Shown one piece after another: positions 59,451-64,000 of a DNA stretch of 64,000 bases. The stretch spans positions 96,478,020 through 96,542,019 of the forward strand of contig OX235272.1 in assembly GCA_944472155.2 (NCBI GenBank), written 5' to 3'. Numbering within the stretch: the first letter of the stretch is position 1; each line of letters starts with the position of its first letter. The stretch is from Trichobilharzia szidati. Its lineage: Eukaryota; Platyhelminthes; Trematoda; Strigeidida; Schistosomatidae. Position numbers and translations under genes: made by a program. Below the pieces are notes generated by a model, which saw nothing but the letters and a program-made list of their open reading frames with translations, searched no databases and was not told where the DNA came from.

Positions 59451-59744
59451 AAATCTTATAGATATAAATGTATATATATATATATATTGGCATATACTAT
59501 AGACTACCACATGTACCCTTTAGGTTAGTGACTAAATGCTAGGAGATCAAAGAATATGATTTACTGACATAACGTTCTGTTTGATGCGATTTACTCGAAA
59601 CCCAAATTTTTCTAATCTATGGAGTTTTATGAGTCAAATTATATGGTGCGTTAAATTTTGAATATATTTTAGAAGTTAATCTCTTTGAACACTACCAATC
59701 AAATGAAAAAAATATACATTTTCTACAGGAGGTCAGTCATGAAA

Positions 59745-59910
59745 CTAAATAACTCAGTGGTAACGTTTCTAATCGTAGTACTGTGTGATGAGTTCGAATT
59801 TCGGAGAGGATACTAGTTCCTTCAGAGTTGCAGATACGTCTCGCTGACCAACCAACAATCAAGAAACCTAAGTCCGCTAGCTGCCGTCCGATAACCTCTA
59901 AACAGATTTA
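59745..59910 (+). repeat. Dispersed repeat family B, copy 3 (short)
   Basis: Starts like a tRNA head ('actcagtggtaacgtttcta', 'gagttcgaattt'), then 'agttccttcagagttgcaga', 'cgctgacc', 'aagaaacctaagtcc'. Suggests that family B is itself a tRNA-derived SINE. Confidence 0.55.
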
Positions 59911-60235
59911 CAGATTTACCCATTGCTTCATGAAACATTTCTGTAGATATTCTGTGTATTAATTTATAAACTAACAAGTTGAATCTTATGTCATTTCACT
60001 CATATGATGTGATGAAATATCTCAGAAAATAAAATTATAGGAATATATGTATATATACATATGTTTGAACGGTAGACTTAGGTTCCACCGAATAAAATTT
60101 TCACATTTTACTATATATAATCTTAAAATCCTGTTGTTTGTAAAATTAAATTCGCTGATTCATACAATAAAATCAATAAGAATTGTGCATCTGAAGACGA
60201 CAGATATTAAAATTAAAGACGATTATTATTATTAT

Positions 60236-60265
60236 GGCTCGGATATATATATATATATTCGAGCC
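60236..60265. repeat. Near-perfect 30-bp palindrome around a TA run
   Basis: ggctcg, an AT core of alternating AT, and cgagcc; one G:T-type mismatch. It can form a cruciform or hairpin. No adjacent gene explains it. Confidence 0.7.
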
Positions 60266-61802
60266 AGAAGACGAAATTATAGAAAAGAATATTCTTTGCT
60301 CTATTTGTTTGTAAATGTCTGAATTACTGAGAAATTGTGATGCTTTAATCATTCTGTGATATCTAATACTTTTATTATTCATAAATATGCTTAATCCTTT
60401 TTATGCAGAATTTAGGTAATGTTGTCTGATATAGCTACTCGAAAACGGTGATGTTCTGTGAGAACATAGAATACCAGAAAAATAAACCACAGATGATTTC
60501 ATATTTTGTCTTTCTTCCGCCTACCGAATGATAAAAAATATGTAAGTTAAATCGGATAACTTATTACCTTATCCATACAAAAAGAAACTGAGACACAGAT
60601 CTTATCTATTTGTACGTTTTGATGTAAGGGGGGTTAAAAACACAAAAAAGCATGTAGATTTACTTAGAAATTGGCGCATACGAACATCATTTCAATGGAA
60701 TTACACTTAGCAGCAATAACAGTAGAACGGGAAGAAGAATTCAACAGAAATCAAATATTAAAGGAAAAATCGATAGACTAATTAAACGAAGGTTAATCAA
60801 ATTATCCAAAATTTTGATGATAAAAGAAAGTTAAGTATATTGGAGTTATTACACCAAGCGTCTTCATCCACTAATCATAAAGATCTATCAATAACACACT
60901 AACAGCTATGCATATCAGTAGAAACAGGTTGACAGTAACAGTCATAAAAGATAAAAGCACAAACACATTTGATCGAAAAATGCAGAAAACAAAAATTCCC
61001 TTGAAAATATTATACATCAACGGATTACATTTGCATAATGCAAAGGAAATAATTATCAGACTTTTCACTAATGAAGGCATGAAATGATTATCTTGTTAAA
61101 GAAACTTATATTTACAAATAAGACATATGAAGTCTGATGATTTTGATAGAACAATATACGTAATTTAATAACTCAACAGCACTCTGTAATCAGAGTACTA
61201 CCATATGAATATTTATTGCATCCAAAGCAACACATCTGTACTGTGTACATTTTGTAGTCTCTCGGCAGTTTTATTTTATTTTTCTATTAATTAATAGGTC
61301 TGACTACAGTTTATGATTTGCAGTTTATTAATTTGGGTTTCTCTCCTCATATTTCAGTTTCATATACGAATTAAGCTAAATGACGTCAAATTTTATTTCC
61401 GTCAGAGATCCACTAATTCATATTTCAGTGGATATGTAACCTAACCCTTAAATATTAGCTACTACAAACGCATGTTAATTGCTTGAAACATTTTAAAAGT
61501 AATGTTATATTATTGATGGAAAGATTTAAGATAACTTGGAGACTAAATTAGAATATAATAAGATGATTAATAAAGCTAAAAGGGAATCTTGAGTTAAGGT
61601 AGAATCTATGGTAAAGAATATCCAGTAATCTGGTTCGAATTATACTCTAACTCAGAATTTAAGTTCATCTTTGATGATGGTCCCGTTACACTCACTTTTG
61701 GCTTGTTAAACTGAATTACGCTAAAAGATTATCATTAAAAAGTACTGCGGTACTCAAATTACATAATATCACAAGTATTTAACGGCGTAAACTGACATGA
61801 CT

Positions 61803-61860
61803 CCATGGCCTATTGGTCTAGGCGGTCGATTCTCTGCTAATGGGTCATGGGTGAGAACTT
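61803..61860 (+). repeat. tRNA-like relic
   Basis: 'ccatggcctattggtctagg' then 'gggtcatgggtgagaa' has tRNA D-arm-like and box-B-like spacing, similar to the Sm-alpha head. No ribozyme follows. A similar unit lies at about 31570-31620. Confidence 0.4.
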
Positions 61861-61981
61861 TTGTCATGCCTACTAGGCTTTGGGCAGGTAGTACCACCGC
61901 CACTTTTTATTGTTAACTTCTAAGTGTATTAGCATTATCCTCGTCCGTTAAACAACGAGATTATGTAAATAATTAACTTAC

Positions 61982-62475
61982 CGAAAATGAGTTACAAGTG
62001 ATTGACTTGAAGGTTGAGATTGTGTAGGAAGACCTTGTGAATGCTGTCGTTGGTGTTGTATACCATTGGAGGATTGTAGTTGTTCACGTGCTTGATGTGA
62101 ATGTTGGTGATGAGAATAAGGTAACTGATTTGGATGAGATCTATGAGCAACTCCAAGAGACTGATTATTATTGTTGTTATTTGTGGCAGAATTGCTAACA
62201 TTATTGGTTATGTTATTATTATTGTTGTTGCTGTTGTTGTTGTTATTTACAGCTTTAGCTGGTCTTAAACGATTTGGAACATTTGTACTGGCAGATGATG
62301 AATTCAATGATAGATTATGTAATGGAAGTCCAGGCGTTGATGAATTCGGTGACATAGATGAAGAAACCATTGGTGATGGAGCACCAGATTGACTTTTATT
62401 CAAATGCTCTGATGGTGATGAAGCTGGAACACCTGCTGTTGGACTGGGTACAAGTGATGGGGATATTCGATCAAC
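61982..62475 (-). CDS. Exon 1 (upstream coding exon) of the large gene, poly-Asn
   Basis: A 494-nt exon: acceptor AATAG (62480-62476), donor GTAAGT (61981-61976), open throughout. It starts in phase 0 with VDRISPSLVPSPTAGVPASS and encodes 164 residues plus two nt: Ser/Pro-rich, then an Asn homopolymer region (62160-62250, from AAC/AAT repeats), then His/Gln-rich sequence ending SLVTHF and CG. The CG joins the T opening exon 2 to give CGT (Arg). No domain is recognised. Since it begins at an acceptor, at least one more 5' exon must exist, probably beyond the right edge. Confidence 0.8.
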
Positions 62476-63399
62476 CTATTATTATGAAATAAGAAACATA
62501 AGAAATAATTTATCGCCTACAAAAACTATGTGGAGAAAAACTCAAATACATACATTTACGAAGCAGAAACTAAGTTAGACTATTCGTAAAACTATATACT
62601 ACTGGTAAATTGAGATGAGTAGTGCTTGCTAGCTAGATCGAAGGGATCTACACACCAGACAGCCACTTCTCTCGTTCTCTGCTAAGCTCATTAGCAGTGT
62701 ACCCAGTTTGACTCAGCTCCGACAGCAAAGTCACTTCAAACCCCATTTCGGATAAGATTTTATTTTGATAAATCACACAGTGCTGTACAGTAATGTTAAC
62801 TGATGACGTTTCAAACACAAATTATTGCTCATAATCATATCAAGTCACACACACACACACACAACGTTTTTGCTTCATTTACACACATCAGTAGAATTCA
62901 TGTGGTGAAATTTCACCACAAACTGTGTAAATTTCGATTTAATTTTCAACTTTTGAATTTGAAAATTAGTCCAATTATGAGGATAAAGTTAATATAGATA
63001 ATAACAACAGAAGTATTAATAATCCCAGATGATTTCTGCTTAACTAGTTAGAATACTGCTGCGTGATATTTACATTGGTTGTAAGTTATTCAATAAATGC
63101 AGTACTATGCAAAAATGATTTGAAAAGAATATTCGTTTATTTGTGAGTGGTAGATCAAATTCCTACGACTTATTTGTATAGTGATTTAACTGTGGAGCTA
63201 CAAAAGAAACTGATAACTAAAAATTCATTAGTCTCTATCAGATTAATGTTGACAGTTTACAACATAGTTAGACAAGAAAACCAAATGAGTGTTAGTTTGT
63301 GAATATACTTATTTAGAAGTTTTATTGCAGTAATCTACTACACTGAAACATGGGCTTTCTCTTTTACAAAACTATGATATTAATGTCAAACCATTACCC
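62476..63399. other. Upstream intron sequence of the large gene
   Basis: No exon found. Holds a repeat piece at 62755-62840 related to 27905-28000, and a (CA)n tract at 62846-62863. The rest shows nothing recognisable. Confidence 0.45.
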
Positions 63400-63470
63400 T
63401 CATCGACCCTACCGGGAATCAAACCTGAGAACTTCAGGTCACGAAGCGAGCTCGTCGACCATTCAAACAC
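63400..63470 (-). repeat. tRNA-like unit abutting a SINE
   Basis: The minus strand reads a tRNA-like head with box B relic 'ggtttgattcc' (63425-63415), similar to the centre of the inverted-arm repeats. The next SINE starts immediately to its right. Confidence 0.45.
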
Positions 63471-63471
63471 T

Positions 63472-63706
63472 ACGTGTTGGTGGTGGGTAGAATGCATGCC
63501 AGTCACATATGACTTCTGGGTTCAATTCCGAGCTGAGGCACCCCTAAATCTATATGGGCCGGCAGAAAGTTTGAAAAAGAGGGAACGTTCAGCTTAAAAC
63601 TAACAACTCCACCCCGTGAAAACAGCACAAGCGCTACTAAAACTTCAAGGTTAAAAAACGCTTGAAGCCCTATGCTCCACTAGGAACGCAAACGGAATGA
63701 AAAAGG
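63472..63706 (+). mobile_element. tRNA-derived SINE
   Basis: Head 'gttggtggtgggtagaatgc', box B 'gggttcaattcc' (63518-63529), body, tail 'cttgaagccctatgctccac' and 'ggaacgcaaacggaatga'. Same family as 103-322. The remainder to 64000 shows nothing recognisable. Confidence 0.8.
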
Positions 63707-64000
63707 AAAAAAGAAGTCTCCTCATTGAATGAATTTGATAAACTATGTATCCAACTAAATAACAGACATAAGTAACCTAAAGAGATAGTCCCATAAAGAA
63801 GTCATACTTCGTATTCATCTTATTCCTTCATTATTTATGAAACAAATGCCGTAGAGTAAAACTGCGACTATGAGAGAAGTTTTTATTGTATTTCAAAGAC
63901 AAGAGAATGTAAACTCAGTGGAAACTGTCGTAAAAAATGCATTTAAGGAATTTGACTAATTCGCTCAGTTAAAAGAATTAACTCAGGATCCATTTGTAAA

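Larger units (their letters stand above)
49046..61981 (-). other. Proposed 12.9-kb intron of the large gene
   Basis: Between exons 1 and 2. Contains repeat copies at 50335-50590, 51895-51960, 55560-55865 and 59745-59910, a less AT-rich unassigned block (52020-53120), three RTE fragments (53130-55075, 56510-57025, 59255-59450) in antisense orientation to the gene, two Sm-alpha-like SINEs (57640-57800, 57955-58125), and simple sequence at 55072-55089, 59465-59488 and 60236-60265. Nothing recognisable in 49060-50330, 50600-51890, 57030-57630, 58130-59250 and 60270-61790. A short tRNA-like relic lies at about 61803-61860. Confidence 0.5.

Overview
This looks like a window of a blood-fluke nuclear genome (Trematoda, genus Schistosoma; species not resolved). 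It is AT-rich, gene-poor and packed with old repeats. The evidence is a combination of elements typical of schistosomes: Sm-alpha-type SINE relics carrying decayed hammerhead ribozymes, RTE-clade LINE copies, a Penelope-like element with a GIY-YIG endonuclease, a decayed Ty3/gypsy LTR element, and very long introns. This assignment is inference from recognised families, not from a database search.

Layout. 1-738: an RTE LINE 3' end split by a tRNA-derived SINE with a perfect 12-bp target-site duplication. 2544-4620: a compact intronless minus-strand gene for a PELP1/Rix1-like protein, with poly(A) signal and a CCAAT motif upstream. 5123-5350: a SINE. 8911-13626: a degenerate Ty3/gypsy element on the minus strand, with matching LTR-like blocks at both ends. 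16454-24400: SINEs, hammerhead relics and simple sequence. 25040-26260: a Penelope-like fragment with an uninterrupted GIY-YIG frame. 26573-62475: three exons of one large minus-strand gene encoding a Ser/Gln/Asn-rich protein. Their reading phases fit together (exon 1 ends CG|T, exon 2 ends G|GC) across proposed introns of about 12.9 and 21.8 kb. Those introns hold SINEs, foldback repeats, RTE copies and other dispersed repeats.

How parts relate. The SINEs share their 3' tail with the RTE copies, so RTE machinery probably mobilised them. Sm-alpha-like SINEs carry hammerhead relics. A separate family with long inverted arms (copies at 16.4, 32.7, 33.1, 33.4 and 43.8 kb) also seems to carry a hammerhead core in each arm, with the same stem II as Sm-alpha but a palindromic stem III. 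This is the most interesting candidate system here, although every copy in the window has lost at least one conserved position. No CRISPR, rRNA, operon or intact viral gene was seen.
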